Positions 44,723 through 56,494 are shown, counted from the first letter of the stretch. The stretch: DNA of 64,000 nt from Rhynochetos jubatus (GCA_027574665.1 CM050648.1:143034175-143098174); one strand, 5' to 3'. Numbers and translations: made by a program. The notes: generated from the letters alone by a model not told the origin.

Positions 44723-46210
44723 ATGGCTGCCCCAAAAATCCTCACCATGCTGCAAACCATCCTACAAAATGTGCAGATGGTTGGGGAGGAGCTGGATGAG
44801 GCCACGCACAAGTGCATGCAGCAGCATGCGGAGCAGCTGGGCCAGGAGATGACTCGGCTGCTGCACGAGCTGGAGCAGAGCGGCTTTGCCTGGCGTGCCC
44901 TGCTCTTTGCTCCCTTGCAGCACTGGCAGTTCTGGACGGTTGCTGGAGTCCTGCTCCTGCTCTTCGGGCTCTGCTGGTGGCTCAGGAGAAGAAGCTATGA
45001 GCCAGACAGAAGGAGGGCAGAGCAAAGCTGCAGCAGCAACACACAAGAGGAGGTTGAAGTACATGAAGTAGATTCTGAGGATGCTCTGGGCAGGAGTTTT
45101 GCAAAGCGCATCCCGTGGCCAGTGCAGAACCTGGCCTACAGGAGCCGGGTGATGGAGGAGCTGGCAGGCGACCTCCTCCGTGTCTTCCACATGTATTTCT
45201 CTGGCAGTTTCTTCCCGGTGCTGCAGCCTGTCATCAGGGTGGGCAGCACCTTCGAAGGCTGGAGTCCCCGTGAGGAGGATGCTCGCTACCGCCTGCTCCT
45301 GCCCCTGCAGCCCCCCCGCGGGCACGCCTTCCGCCTGGAGCTGGGCACTGCGGGGGAGATGCCCGCAAAGGACTCCCGTGTCCGTGTGGCGCTGGAGTGC
45401 ATCTGCAGGAGGCCGGAGCTGGTGGATGACACGCTGTGCTTCCTCCACCACCCCGAGGAAGAGCTGAGGGAAAATCAGGCTCCCAGCCTCCTACACACCC
45501 TCTGCACTGGCTCCTACCTGGATGCGCAGAAAACTGCCCGCTGGTTCCAGGACACTGTGAGGTCAGCCTGGGGGGTGGTGCCTCTGTCGCGTCTCTACAA
45601 AATGAACCTGCTGCCCTCCAGCCGCTCCTGCAAGATGCAGCTGATAAGCACCTCCGGCAGAAGCCTCTTCGCTGAGATAATATTCGGGGTACAGCTAGGC
45701 GTCTCGGACATCTTCCTCAGCAGCCAGCCTGCAGAGCCCGGCTTGATCCCAAGCACAAGGTGGCCGCAGAGCTGTGTCGTGGCAGAGGCAAAGTTCTTCA
45801 GGGTGATGGCCAGGCAGGCCCCACGTGACAGCTTCCACCTCAAATGCCTGCAGATCTGCGCCCGCATCCTGGAGGGCACAGCCTTTTCCACCTACACCTT
45901 CAAGACGGCTGTGATGCACCTCCTGACCACCACACCCCTGTCAGACTGGCGCCGGAGGCATTTCATGCTGCGGCTGGAGGATATCATGCGGTACCTGGAC
46001 GACTGCCTGAAGGAGAAACGCCTCAACCACTTCTTCTTTGGCAATGAGCATGTGCCCGAGGAGATAATCTTGCCCCCGGCCTTCCCAACGGCCGAACCGC
46101 CCAACCTCTTCCAGCACCTGGCGCAGGATCCGGCTGCCCACGCCAGGGCGATGACGGAGTTCGATGAGCTGCAAAACCGGCTCACGAGCCTGCTGTTCTA
46201 TGGACGCTGA
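44723..46210 (+). CDS. ITPRIPL1: ITPRIPL1-like protein, copy 12
   Basis: Encodes the majority protein; intron T at 44641 as in copy 10; A at 46224 after the stop as in copies 9 and 11. Confidence 0.88.
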   Translation: MAAPKILTMLQTILQNVQMVGEELDEATHKCMQQHAEQLGQEMTRLLHELEQSGFAWRALLFAPLQHWQFWTVAGVLLLLFGLCWWLRRRSYEPDRRRAEQSCSSNTQEEVEVHEVDSEDALGRSFAKRIPWPVQNLAYRSRVMEELAGDLLRVFHMYFSGSFFPVLQPVIRVGSTFEGWSPREEDARYRLLLPLQPPRGHAFRLELGTAGEMPAKDSRVRVALECICRRPELVDDTLCFLHHPEEELRENQAPSLLHTLCTGSYLDAQKTARWFQDTVRSAWGVVPLSRLYKMNLLPSSRSCKMQLISTSGRSLFAEIIFGVQLGVSDIFLSSQPAEPGLIPSTRWPQSCVVAEAKFFRVMARQAPRDSFHLKCLQICARILEGTAFSTYTFKTAVMHLLTTTPLSDWRRRHFMLRLEDIMRYLDDCLKEKRLNHFFFGNEHVPEEIILPPAFPTAEPPNLFQHLAQDPAAHARAMTEFDELQNRLTSLLFYGR

Positions 46211-46811
46211 AAGGGGTCTTCACACCCAGAGCTGGCGCCGCAGAACCGAGCACGCAGGATACAGAGAAGACACTGCTCACGCAGCAGCGGGAATTGCTGC
46301 CACACCTTTCCTCCACAGCAAACGCACCCTGTGGGGAGTGGGACACGATGCAGCTGAAGAGTCTGTTGCGAGGAGGCTCGTGACAGAGAAACCTGTTACC
46401 ACCTGGACAGCCACCTCCCGCTCCCCTTCCATTCCGCCGGGAGTTCTACTCCAGGCAAAGTCGACCATAAATGTTGTGTTTGAACAAATGCTGCGCCTGT
46501 GAGTGTCCGTGCATCCCTTTGTCGGGGACCGCGGGCATAGGCCGCTGACTCCTCAGCTGCCGCAGAGTCCGGGCGCATTTTGCGGAAGAGCTGACGTGGC
46601 GGCTCTGGTTTCACTGGTTCTGTAACTAAGGCTCCCCCGCCCGTGCGTGCTCCTGCGTTGGGGCAGTCGGAATCATTTGTCACCCTCCACAGCTGTGCAC
46701 GTTGCCCGTGTGCCGAAGGGCGCCTGAAGCATCTTCCTTGGGAACCATACGCAAACCGAGCCCCAGCGCGAGAGCACAGCGCCGGCTCCTACCAGTAGGA
46801 GTGTTTGTACC

Positions 46812-47371
46812 GATGCAAGGCCTCTTCCAGTTTCTGATGCTGGGCCTGTGTTCCCAGCTTTCTCGCTACAAGGAGCTGGGAGGGGGCACAGTGCGGACAG
46901 CTGACCCAAAGTGGCCAAAGGGGTACTTCGTTCCATAAAAACGTCACGCTCAGTACATACGCTGGGGGTGGGCCAGGGAGCCATGGTGGTTGGTTGGTTT
47001 TCTTGTTCGTGCTCTCGCTCGTGGGGCTCGCTCGGACTCTGGTACGATCCGTCTCAGGCTCTCGCTCTCTGGCTCTGACTACTCAGGACCTGGCTGGGCA
47101 TCGGTCTGCGGGTGGTGAGCAGCTGTATCGTGTGTTTTGTTTTCCGCCGCTTTCATTACATGCTCTGAGTAGCAGTGGTAGCATTAGTTTAATGACATTG
47201 TTATTTTTATTAATATCACTGCTTCACCCGTTTAGGTTCAATTATACGATTGTTCTTATCTCGACCCCTGAGTTTCCTTGCCTTTTCCTCCCGTTCTTCT
47301 CCACCAGGCAACGGGGAAGGTGAGTGAGTGGCTGCGTGGTGTTTGCTTGCTGGCTGGGGTTAAAAGGGCAA
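46812..47371 (+). mobile_element. Decayed ERV LTR, unit 12 (recombinant)
   Basis: The left part matches units 9 and 11 (GTACATA, ACTCAGG at 47082). The right part matches unit 10 (C at 47281, CAACGGGG near 47308). The switch therefore lies between about 47086 and 47280. Confidence 0.75.
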
Positions 47372-47399
47372 CACCAGCATGGCTGGTCAAACTAAAGCG

Positions 47400-47566
47400 T
47401 AATCTGGCCCGTGGACTTCCACACGGCCAAACCACTCAACCTCTTCCAGCACGTGGCACCGGATCCCGCCGCCCACGCCGAGGCACTGCACGACATTGTA
47501 CAGCTGTGAGGTCGCTCAGCAGTCTGCTGATCTGCGGACGCTGAAAGGTCTTCAGGCACAGAGCTG
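47400..47566 (+). pseudogene. ITPRIPL1-like 3' relic, unit 12
   Basis: Majority form; downstream spacer variants match unit 10. Confidence 0.78.
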
Positions 47567-48368
47567 TGTTTGTGAGGCTCACGGCTGACGGCAGACGACA
47601 ACTTCACACCACAGGGAAAGAGAGTGGAGACTATGGCGGCCACAAAGGAGATTTTCACGCTGCTTTCTCTTCCCACTGCCACGATGGTGGTGGTGAACTC
47701 AGAGGGGCCGAGAAGCTCCCTGGCCGCTCCGGCTGGGCCGGGACCAAGCGAGAGGCACTGCGGATGTGCCTGCCTGTGCTCAGCGGGGCCCCGGTGGAGA
47801 ACCTGCCGCTCCCAGACGCTCCCCAGGGAGTTACTGCTGCACGACGGGACATGCTGGACACGGAGAAGACAGTGCTCTGTCGGCAGTGGGAGCTGCCCAC
47901 TGGGACAACTCCCCCCGCACCCCGTCATCACCCCTGGGAAACGTCTCTTTGGAAGCAACGTCCTCCGGCACTAGCACAGCAGGGACAGAGATCCTGCCAT
48001 GCAGAGGGCCCATCCTGCCACCAGGATATACACCGTCACCCACCCGGTGCAGCCATGAAGGCAGCAAGAGCACAAACGCGAGCTCAGAGGTCAGCACCAA
48101 GGGAGCTGATCCCATCTCACAGGACGGGATGTCAAAGAGGAAAGCACCCACGGGACATGTCACCCAATCTGGCGTTTGGAAAGGGTTGGGTGGGGCTTCT
48201 GTCTGTTCTGAAAAGACAGGCCCTGGCAGCCCTGTCCTGCCAGGTGGGTCCGTACCTTGGGGGTGTCAGGGCTTTGGCTGCCTGGACCAGCTGTGGGTCG
48301 CTGGGCCTGTGTGGGGCCGAAGGCCGGGGCTGGTTGGCGGGCGTGCCTGTGATGCGCTCTGGCGCCTG

Positions 48369-48452
48369 TGACATCACTGAGACGAGTCACAATGGGGGGA
48401 GGTATAAAGGGCAGCAGCGGGCAGTGCTGCCCCAGTACGGCCTAGGCCAGCG
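48369..48452 (+). promoter_or_regulatory. Core promoter and exon 1, copy 13
   Basis: Back to the majority G next to the TATA box, although the intron keeps ACGTGG (T at 48466). Confidence 0.75.
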
Positions 48453-48743
48453 GTGAGTGCGCACGTGGAGGGAGGCTGGGCTGGATAGGGCCGGGGCAGA
48501 AATGCGGGGTCCCGGGGCTGGGTTCTCTCCCTGCATCCAGGGCCCAGCCGCTCGTGGCAGCGGCTCAGGCAGGGCACGGTGCTGCTGCTGATGGGCCTGG
48601 GAGCAGGGCTTGCTGCCTCCCAGCTGCCTCACCCCCTCTCCTACCTGCCCCCAGCTCCCTGCGGCTCCATTCCCACTCCCCCCGCTGCCAGCTCCCTCCC
48701 TTCCATCCCCACTGAACCCCTTCTCTCCCTCCTCCTGCAGGCT

Positions 48744-50231
48744 ATGGCTGCCCCAAAAATCCTCACCATGCTGCAAACCATCCTACAAAATGTGCAGATG
48801 GTTGGGGAGGAGCTGGATGAGGCCACGCACAAGTGCATGCAGCAGCATGCGGAGCAGCTGGGCCAGGAGATGACTCGGCTGCTGCACGAGCTGGAGCAGA
48901 GCGGCTTTGCCTGGCGTGCCCTGCTCTTTGCTCCCTTGCAGCACTGGCAGTTCTGGACGGTTGCTGGAGTCCTGCTCCTGCTCTTCGGGCTCTGCTGGTG
49001 GCTCAGGAGAAGAAGCTATGAGCCAGACAGAAGGAGGGCAGAGCAAAGCTGCAGCAGCAACACACAAGAGGAGGTTGAAGTACATGAAGTAGATTCTGAG
49101 GATGCTCTGGGCAGGAGTTTTGCAAAGCGCATCCCGTGGCCAGTGCAGAACCTGGCCTACAGGAGCCGGGTGATGGAGGAGCTGGCAGGCGACCTCCTCC
49201 GTGTCTTCCACATGTATTTCTCTGGCAGTTTCTTCCCGGTGCTGCAGCCTGTCATCAGGGTGGGCAGCACCTTCGAAGGCTGGAGTCCCCGTGAGGAGGA
49301 TGCTCGCTACCGCCTGCTCCTGCCCCTGCAGCCCCCCCGCGGGCACGCCTTCCGCCTGGAGCTGGGCACTGCGGGGGAGATGCCCGCAAAGGACTCCCGT
49401 GTCCGTGTGGCGCTGGAGTGCATCTGCAGGAGGCCGGAGCTGGTGGATGACACGCTGTGCTTCCTCCACCACCCCGAGGAAGAGCTGAGGGAAAATCAGG
49501 CTCCCAGCCTCCTACACACCCTCTGCACTGGCTCCTACCTGGATGCGCAGAAAACTGCCCGCTGGTTCCAGGACACTGTGAGGTCAGCCTGGGGGGTGGT
49601 GCCTCTGTCGCGTCTCTACAAAATGAACCTGCTGCCCTCCAGCCGCTCCTGCAAGATGCAGCTGATAAGCACCTCCGGCAGAAGCCTCTTCGCTGAGATA
49701 ATATTCGGGGTACAGCTAGGCGTCTCGGACATCTTCCTCAGCAGCCAGCCTGCAGAGCCCGGCTTGATCCCAAGCACAAGGTGGCCGCAGAGCTGTGTCG
49801 TGGCAGAGGCAAAGTTCTTCAGGGTGATGGCCAGGCAGGCCCCACGTGACAGCTTCCACCTCAAATGCCTGCAGATCTGCGCCCGCATCCTGGAGGGCAC
49901 AGCCTTTTCCACCTACACCTTCAAGACGGCTGTGATGCACCTCCTGACCACCACACCCCTGTCAGACTGGCGCCGGAGGCATTTCATGCTGCGGCTGGAG
50001 GATATCATGCGGTACCTGGACGACTGCCTGAAGGAGAAACGCCTCAACCACTTCTTCTTTGGCAATGAGCATGTGCCCGAGGAGATAATCTTGCCCCCGG
50101 CCTTCCCAACGGCCGAACCGCCCAACCTCTTCCAGCACCTGGCGCAGGATCCGGCTGCCCACGCCAGGGCGATGACGGAGTTCGATGAGCTGCAAAACCG
50201 GCTCACGAGCCTGCTGTTCTATGGACGCTGA
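48744..50231 (+). CDS. ITPRIPL1: ITPRIPL1-like protein, copy 13
   Basis: Encodes the majority protein. Confidence 0.88.
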   Translation: MAAPKILTMLQTILQNVQMVGEELDEATHKCMQQHAEQLGQEMTRLLHELEQSGFAWRALLFAPLQHWQFWTVAGVLLLLFGLCWWLRRRSYEPDRRRAEQSCSSNTQEEVEVHEVDSEDALGRSFAKRIPWPVQNLAYRSRVMEELAGDLLRVFHMYFSGSFFPVLQPVIRVGSTFEGWSPREEDARYRLLLPLQPPRGHAFRLELGTAGEMPAKDSRVRVALECICRRPELVDDTLCFLHHPEEELRENQAPSLLHTLCTGSYLDAQKTARWFQDTVRSAWGVVPLSRLYKMNLLPSSRSCKMQLISTSGRSLFAEIIFGVQLGVSDIFLSSQPAEPGLIPSTRWPQSCVVAEAKFFRVMARQAPRDSFHLKCLQICARILEGTAFSTYTFKTAVMHLLTTTPLSDWRRRHFMLRLEDIMRYLDDCLKEKRLNHFFFGNEHVPEEIILPPAFPTAEPPNLFQHLAQDPAAHARAMTEFDELQNRLTSLLFYGR

Positions 50232-50832
50232 AAGGGGTCTTCACGCCCAGAGCTGGCGCCGCAGAACCGAGCACGCAGGATACAGAGAAGACACTGCTCA
50301 CGCAGCAGCGGGAATTGCTGCCACACCTTTCCTCCACAGCAAACGCACCCTGTGGGGAGTGGGACACGATGCAGCTGAAGAGTCTGTTGCGAGGAGGCTC
50401 GTGACAGAGAAACCTGTTACCACCTGGACAGCCACCTCCCGCTCCCCTTCCATTCCGCCGGGAGTTCTACTCCAGGCAAAGTCGACCATAAATGTTGTGT
50501 TTGAACAAATGCTGCGCCTGTGAGTGTCCGTGCATCCCTTTGTCGGGGACCGCGGGCATAGGCCGCTGACTCCTCAGCTGCCGCAGAGTCCGGGCGCATT
50601 TTGCGGAAGAGCTGACGTGGCGGCTCTGGTTTCACTGGTTCTGTAACTAAGGCTCCCCCGCCCGTGCGTGCTCCTGCGTTGGGGCAGTCGGAATCATTTG
50701 TCACCCTCCACAGCTGTGCACGTTGCCCGTGTGCCGAAGGGCGCCTGAAGCATCTTCCTTGGGAACCATACGCAAACCGAGCCCCAGCGCGAGAGCACAG
50801 CGCCGGCTCCTACCAGTAGGAGTGTTTGTACC

Positions 50833-51392
50833 GATGCAAGGCCTCTTCCAGTTTCTGATGCTGGGCCTGTGTTCCCAGCTTTCTCGCTACAAGGAGCTGG
50901 GAGGGGGCACAGTGCGGACAGCTGACCCAAAGTGGCCAAAGGGGTACTTCGTTCCATAAAAACGTCACGCTCAGGATATACGCTGGGGGTGGGCCAGGGA
51001 GCCATGGTGGTTGGTTGGTTTTCTTGTTCGTGCTCTCGCTCGTGGGGTTCGCTCGGACTCTGGTACGATCTGCCTCAGGCTCTCGCTCTCTGGCTCTGAC
51101 TACTCGGGACCTGGCTGGGCATCGGTCTGCGGGTGGTGAGCAGCTGTATCATGTGTTTTGTTTTCCGCCGCTTTCATTACATGCTCTGAGTAGCAGTGGT
51201 AGCATTAGTTTAATGACATTGTTATTTTTATTAATATCACTGCTTCACCCGTTTAGGTTCAATTATACGATTGTTCTTATCTCGACCCCTGAGTTTCCTT
51301 GTCTTTTCCTCCCGTTCTTCTCCACCAGGCGACGGGGAAGGTGAGTGAGTGGCTGCGTGGTGTTTGCTTGCTGGCTGGGGTTAAAAGGGCAA
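50833..51392 (+). mobile_element. Decayed ERV LTR, unit 13
   Basis: GGATATA form with GGGGTTCGCTC near 51045, a non-CpG change that marks units 13-15, plus TATCATGTG. Confidence 0.74.
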
Positions 51393-51420
51393 CACCAGCA
51401 TGGCTGGTCAAACTAAAGCG

Positions 51421-51587
51421 TAATCTGGCCCGTGGACTTCCACACGGCCAAACCACTCAACCTCTTCCAGCACGTGGCACCGGATCCCGCCGCCCACGCC
51501 GAGGCACTGCACGACATTGTACAGCTGTGAGGTCGCTCAGCAGTCTGCTGATCTGCGGACGCTGAAAGGTCTTCAGGCACAGAGCTG
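51421..51587 (+). pseudogene. ITPRIPL1-like 3' relic, unit 13
   Basis: Majority form; the next spacer has CAGCAGGGCC (about 51803), shared with units 14 and 16. Confidence 0.78.
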
Positions 51588-52389
51588 TGTTTGTGAGGCT
51601 CACGGCTGACGGCAGACGACAACTTCACACCACAGGGAAAGAGAGTGGAGACTATGGCGGCCACAAAGGAGATTTTCACGCTGCTTTCTCTTCCCACTGC
51701 CACGACGGTGGTGGTGAACTCAGAGGGGCCGAGAAGCTCCCTGGCCGCTCCGGCTGGGCCGGGACCAAGCGAGAGGCACTGCGGATGTGCCTGCCTGTGC
51801 TCAGCAGGGCCCCGGTGGAGAACCTGCCGCTCCCAGACGCTCCCCAGGGAGTTACTGCTGCACGACGGGACATGCTGGACACGGAGAAGACAGTGCTCTG
51901 TCGGCAGTGGGAGCTGCCCACTGGGACAACTCCCCCCGCACCCCGTCATCACCCCTGGGAAACGTCTCTTTGGAAGCAACGTCCTCCGGCACTAGCACAG
52001 CAGGGACAGAGATCCTGCCATGCAGAGGGCCCATCCTGCCACCAGGATATACACCGTCACCCACCCGGCGCAGCCATGAAGGCACCAAGAGCACAAACGC
52101 GAGCTCAGAGGTCAGCACCAAGGGAGCTGATCCCATCTCACAGGACGGGATGTCAAAGAGGAAAGCACCCACGGGACATGTCACCCAATCTGGCGTTTGG
52201 AAAGGGTTGGGTGGGGCTTCTGTCTGTTCTGAAAAGACAGGCCCTGGCAGCCCTGTCCTGCCGGGTGGGTCCGTACCTTGGGGGTGTCAGGGCTTTGGCT
52301 GCCTGGACCAGCTGTGGGTCGCTGGGCCTGTGTGGGGCCGAAGGCCGGGGCTGGTTGGCGGGCGTGCCTGTGATGCGCTCTGGCGCCTG

Positions 52390-52473
52390 TGACATCACTG
52401 AGACGAGTCACAATGGGGGGAGGTATAAAGGGCAGCAGCGGGCAGTGCTGCCCCAGTACGGCCTAGGCCAGCG
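52390..52473 (+). promoter_or_regulatory. Core promoter and exon 1, copy 14
   Basis: Majority promoter; the intron has a private T at 52485 (CATGCGG). Confidence 0.75.
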
Positions 52474-52764
52474 GTGAGTGCGCATGCGGAGGGAGGCTGG
52501 GCTGGATAGGGCCGGGGCAGAAATGCGGGGTCCCGGGGCTGGGTTCTCTCCCTGCATCCAGGGCCCAGCCGCTCGTGGCAGCGGCTCAGGCAGGGCACGG
52601 TGCTGCTGCTGATGGGCCTGGGAGCAGGGCTTGCTGCCTCCCAGCTGCCTCACCCCCTCTCCTACCTGCCCCCAGCTCCCTGCGGCTCCATTCCCACTCC
52701 CCCCGCTGCCAGCTCCCTCCCTTCCATCCCCACTGAACCCCTTCTCTCCCTCCTCCTGCAGGCT

Positions 52765-54252
52765 ATGGCTGCCCCAAAAATCCTCACCATGCTGCAAACC
52801 ATCCTACAAAATGTGCAGATGGTTGGGGAGGAGCTGGATGAGGCCACGCACAAGTGCATGCAGCAGCATGCGGAGCAGCTGGGCCAGGAGATGACTCGGC
52901 TGCTGCACGAGCTGGAGCAGAGCGGCTTTGCCTGGCGTGCCCTGCTCTTTGCTCCCTTGCAGCACTGGCAGTTCTGGACGGTTGCTGGAGTCCTGCTCCT
53001 GCTCTTCGGGCTCTGCTGGTGGCTCAGGAGAAGAAGCTATGAGCCAGACAGAAGGAGGGCAGAGCAAAGCTGCAGCAGCAACACACAAGAGGAGGTTGAA
53101 GTACATGAAGTAGATTCTGAGGATGCTCTGGGCAGGAGTTTTGCAAAGCGCATCCCGTGGCCAGTGCAGAACCTGGCCTACAGGAGCCGGGTGATGGAGG
53201 AGCTGGCAGGCGACCTCCTCCGTGTCTTCCACATGTATTTCTCTGGCAGTTTCTTCCCGGTGCTGCAGCCTGTCATCAGGGTGGGCAGCACCTTCGAAGG
53301 CTGGAGTCCCCGTGAGGAGGATGCTCGCTACCGCCTGCTCCTGCCCCTGCAGCCCCCCCGCGGGCACGCCTTCCGCCTGGAGCTGGGCACTGCGGGGGAG
53401 ATGCCCGCAAAGGACTGCCGTGTCCGTGTGGCGCTGGAGTGCATCTGCAGGAGGCCGGAGCTGGTGGATGACACGCTGTGCTTCCTCCACCACCCCGAGG
53501 AAGAGCTGAGGGAAAATCAGGCTCCCAGCCTCCTACACACCCTCTGCACTGGCTCCTACCTGGATGCGCAGAAAACTGCCCGCTGGTTCCAGGACACTGT
53601 GAGGTCAGCCTGGGGGGTGGTGCCTCTGTCGCGTCTCTACAAAATGAACCTGCTGCCCTCCAGCCGCTCCTGCAAGATGCAGCTGATAAGCACCTCCGGC
53701 AGAAGCCTCTTCGCTGAGATAATATTCGGGGTACAGCTAGGCGTCTCGGACATCTTCCTCAGCAGCCAGCCTGCAGAGCCCGGCTTGATCCCAAGCACAA
53801 GGTGGCCGCAGAGCTGTGTCGTGGCAGAGGCAAAGTTCTTCAGGGTGATGGCCAGGCAGGCCCCACGTGACAGCTTCCACCTCAAATGCCTGCAGATCTG
53901 CGCCCGCATCCTGGAGGGCACAGCCTTTTCCACCTACACCTTCAAGACGGCTGTGATGCACCTCCTGACCACCACACCCCTGTCAGACTGGCGCCGGAGG
54001 CATTTCATGCTGCGGCTGGAGGATATCATGCGGTACCTGGACGACTGCCTGAAGGAGAAACGCCTCAACCACTTCTTCTTTGGCAATGAGCATGTGCCCG
54101 AGGAGATAATCTTGCCCCCGGCCTTCCCAACGGCCGAACCGCCCAACCTCTTCCAGCACCTGGCGCAGGATCCGGCTGCCCACGCCAGGGCGATGACGGA
54201 GTTCGATGAGCTGCAAAACCGGCTCACGAGCCTGCTGTTCTATGGACGCTGA
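52765..54252 (+). CDS. ITPRIPL1: ITPRIPL1-like protein, copy 14 (S218C)
   Basis: Differs from the majority only at residue 218, Cys for Ser (TGC at 53416-53418). This is a transversion outside a CpG, so not routine methylation decay. It falls in the Mab-21-type domain, between the ExD-like motif and a Cys-containing strand (Cys226, Cys228). Confidence 0.87.
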   Translation: MAAPKILTMLQTILQNVQMVGEELDEATHKCMQQHAEQLGQEMTRLLHELEQSGFAWRALLFAPLQHWQFWTVAGVLLLLFGLCWWLRRRSYEPDRRRAEQSCSSNTQEEVEVHEVDSEDALGRSFAKRIPWPVQNLAYRSRVMEELAGDLLRVFHMYFSGSFFPVLQPVIRVGSTFEGWSPREEDARYRLLLPLQPPRGHAFRLELGTAGEMPAKDCRVRVALECICRRPELVDDTLCFLHHPEEELRENQAPSLLHTLCTGSYLDAQKTARWFQDTVRSAWGVVPLSRLYKMNLLPSSRSCKMQLISTSGRSLFAEIIFGVQLGVSDIFLSSQPAEPGLIPSTRWPQSCVVAEAKFFRVMARQAPRDSFHLKCLQICARILEGTAFSTYTFKTAVMHLLTTTPLSDWRRRHFMLRLEDIMRYLDDCLKEKRLNHFFFGNEHVPEEIILPPAFPTAEPPNLFQHLAQDPAAHARAMTEFDELQNRLTSLLFYGR

Positions 54253-54853
54253 AAGGGGTCTTCACGCCCAGAGCTGGCGCCGCAGAACCGAGCACGCAGG
54301 ATACAGAGAAGACACTGCTCACGCAGCAGCGGGAATTGCTGCCACACCTTTCCTCCACAGCAAACGCACCCTGTGGGGAGTGGGACACGATGCAGCTGAA
54401 GAGTCTGTTGCGAGGAGGCTCGTGACAGAGAAACCTGTTACCACCTGGACAGCCACCTCCCGCTCCCCTTCCATTCCGCCGGGAGTTCTACTCCAGGCAA
54501 AGTCGACCATAAATGTTGTGTTTGAACAAATGCTGCGCCTGTGAGTGTCCGTGCATCCCTTTGTCGGGGACCGCGGGCATAGGCCGCTGACTCCTCAGCT
54601 GCCGCAGAGTCCGGGCGCATTTTGCGGAAGAGCTGACGTGGCGGCTCTGGTTTCACTGGTTCTGTAACTAAGGCTCCCCCGCCCGTGCGTGCTCCTGCGT
54701 TGGGGCAGTCGGAATCATTTGTCACCCTCCACAGCTGTGCACGTTGCCCGTGTGCCGAAGGGCGCCTGAAGCATCTTCCTTGGGAACCATACGCAAACCG
54801 AGCCCCAGCGCGAGAGCACAGCGCCGGCTCCTACCAGTAGGAGTGTTTGTACC

Positions 54854-55413
54854 GATGCAAGGCCTCTTCCAGTTTCTGACGCTGGGCCTGTGTTCCCAGC
54901 TTTCTCGCTACAAGGAGCTGGGAGGGGGCACAGTGCGGACAGCTGACCCAAAGTGGCCAAAGGGGTACTTCGTTCCATAAAAACGTCACGCTCAGGATAT
55001 ACGCTGGGGGTGGGCCAGGGAGCCATGGTGGTTGGTTGGTTTTCTTGTTCGTGCTCTCGCTCGTGGGGTTCGCTCGGACTCTGGTACGATCTGCCTCAGG
55101 CTCTCGCTCTCTGGCTCTGACTACTCGGGACCTGGCTGGGCATCGGTCTGCGGGTGGTGAGCAGCTGTATCATGTGTTTTGTTTTCCGCCGCTTTCATTA
55201 CATGCTCTGAGTAGCAGTGGTAGCATTAGTTTAATGACATTGTTATTTTTATTAATATCACTGCTTCACCCGTTTAGGTTCAATTATACGATTGTTCTTA
55301 TCTCGACCCCTGAGTTTCCTTGTCTTTTCCTCCCGTTCTTCTCCACCAGGCGACGGGGAAGGTGAGTGAGTGGCTGCGTGGTGTTTGCTTGCTGGCTGGG
55401 GTTAAAAGGGCAA
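54854..55413 (+). mobile_element. Decayed ERV LTR, unit 14
   Basis: As unit 13 plus a private CTGACGCTGG near 54877. Confidence 0.74.
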
Positions 55414-55441
55414 CACCAGCATGGCTGGTCAAACTAAAGCG

Positions 55442-55608
55442 TAATCTGGCCCGTGGACTTCCACACGGCCAAACCACTCAACCTCTTCCAGCACGTGGCA
55501 CCGGATCCCGCCGCCCACGCCGAGGCACTGCACGACATTGTACAGCTGTGAGGTCGCTCAGCAGTCTGCTGATCTGCGGATGCTGAAAGGTCTTCAGGCA
55601 CAGAGCTG
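55442..55608 (+). pseudogene. ITPRIPL1-like 3' relic, unit 14
   Basis: Private GCGGATGCTG near 55577 where others have GCGGACGCTG. Confidence 0.78.
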
Positions 55609-56410
55609 TGTTTGTGAGGCTCACGGCTGACGGCAGACGACAACTTCACACCACAGGGAAAGAGAGTGGAGACTATGGCGGCCACAAAGGAGATTTTCAC
55701 GCTGCTTTCTCTTCCCACTGCCACGACGGTGGTGGTGAACTCAGAGGGGCCGAGAAGCTCCCTGGCCGCTCCGGCTGGGCCGGGACCAAGCGAGAGGCAC
55801 TGCGGATGTGCCTGCCTGTGCTCAGCAGGGCCCCGGTGGAGAACCTGCCGCTCCCAGACGCTCCCCAGGGAGTTACTGCTGCACGACGGGACATGCTGGA
55901 CACGGAGAAGACAGTGCTCTGTCGGCAGTGGGAGCTGCCCACTGGGACAACTCCCCCCGCACCCCGTCATCACCCCTGGGAAACGTCTCTTTGGAAGCAA
56001 CGTCCTCCGGCACTAGCACAGCAGGGACAGAGATCCTGCCATGCAGAGGGCCCATCCTGCCACCAGGATATACACCGTCACCCACCCGGCGCAGCCATGA
56101 AGGCACCAAGAGCACAAACGCGAGCTCAGAGGTCAGCACCAAGGGAGCTGATCCCATCTCACAGGACGGGATGTCAAAGAGGAAAGCACCCACGGGACAT
56201 GTCACCCAATCTGGCGTTTGGAAAGGGTTGGGTGGGGCTTCTGTCTGTTCTGAAAAGACAGGCCCTGGCAGCCCTGTCCTGCCGGGTGGGTCCGTACCTT
56301 GGGGGTGTCAGGGCTTTGGCTGCCTGGACCAGCTGTGGGTCGCTGGGCCTGTGTGGGGCCGAAGGCCGGGGCTGGTTGGCGGGCGTGCCTGTGATGCGCT
56401 CTGGCGCCTG

Positions 56411-56494
56411 TGACATCACTGAGACGAGTCACAATGGGGGGAGGTATAAAGGGCAGCAGCGGGCAGTGCTGCCCCAGTACGGCCTAGGCCAGCG
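56411..56494 (+). promoter_or_regulatory. Core promoter and exon 1, copy 15
   Basis: Majority promoter sequence. Confidence 0.75.

Larger units (their letters stand above)
34161..48242 (+). repeat. Two-unit (8,042-bp) higher-order pattern in copies 9-12
   Basis: Diagnostic single-base variants alternate here. The interval after copy 9 matches that after copy 11: A at 34161/42203 just past the stop codon, the GTACATA form of the LTR, and CAGG in the LTR. The introns of copies 10 and 12 share T at 36599/44641. The distal halves of the intervals after copies 10 and 12 share several variants, including CAACGG at the LTR end, GATGG in the spacer, and GTGCAGCC and CCAGGTGG before the next promoter. 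This suggests duplication of two units together, followed by exchange. Confidence 0.7.
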
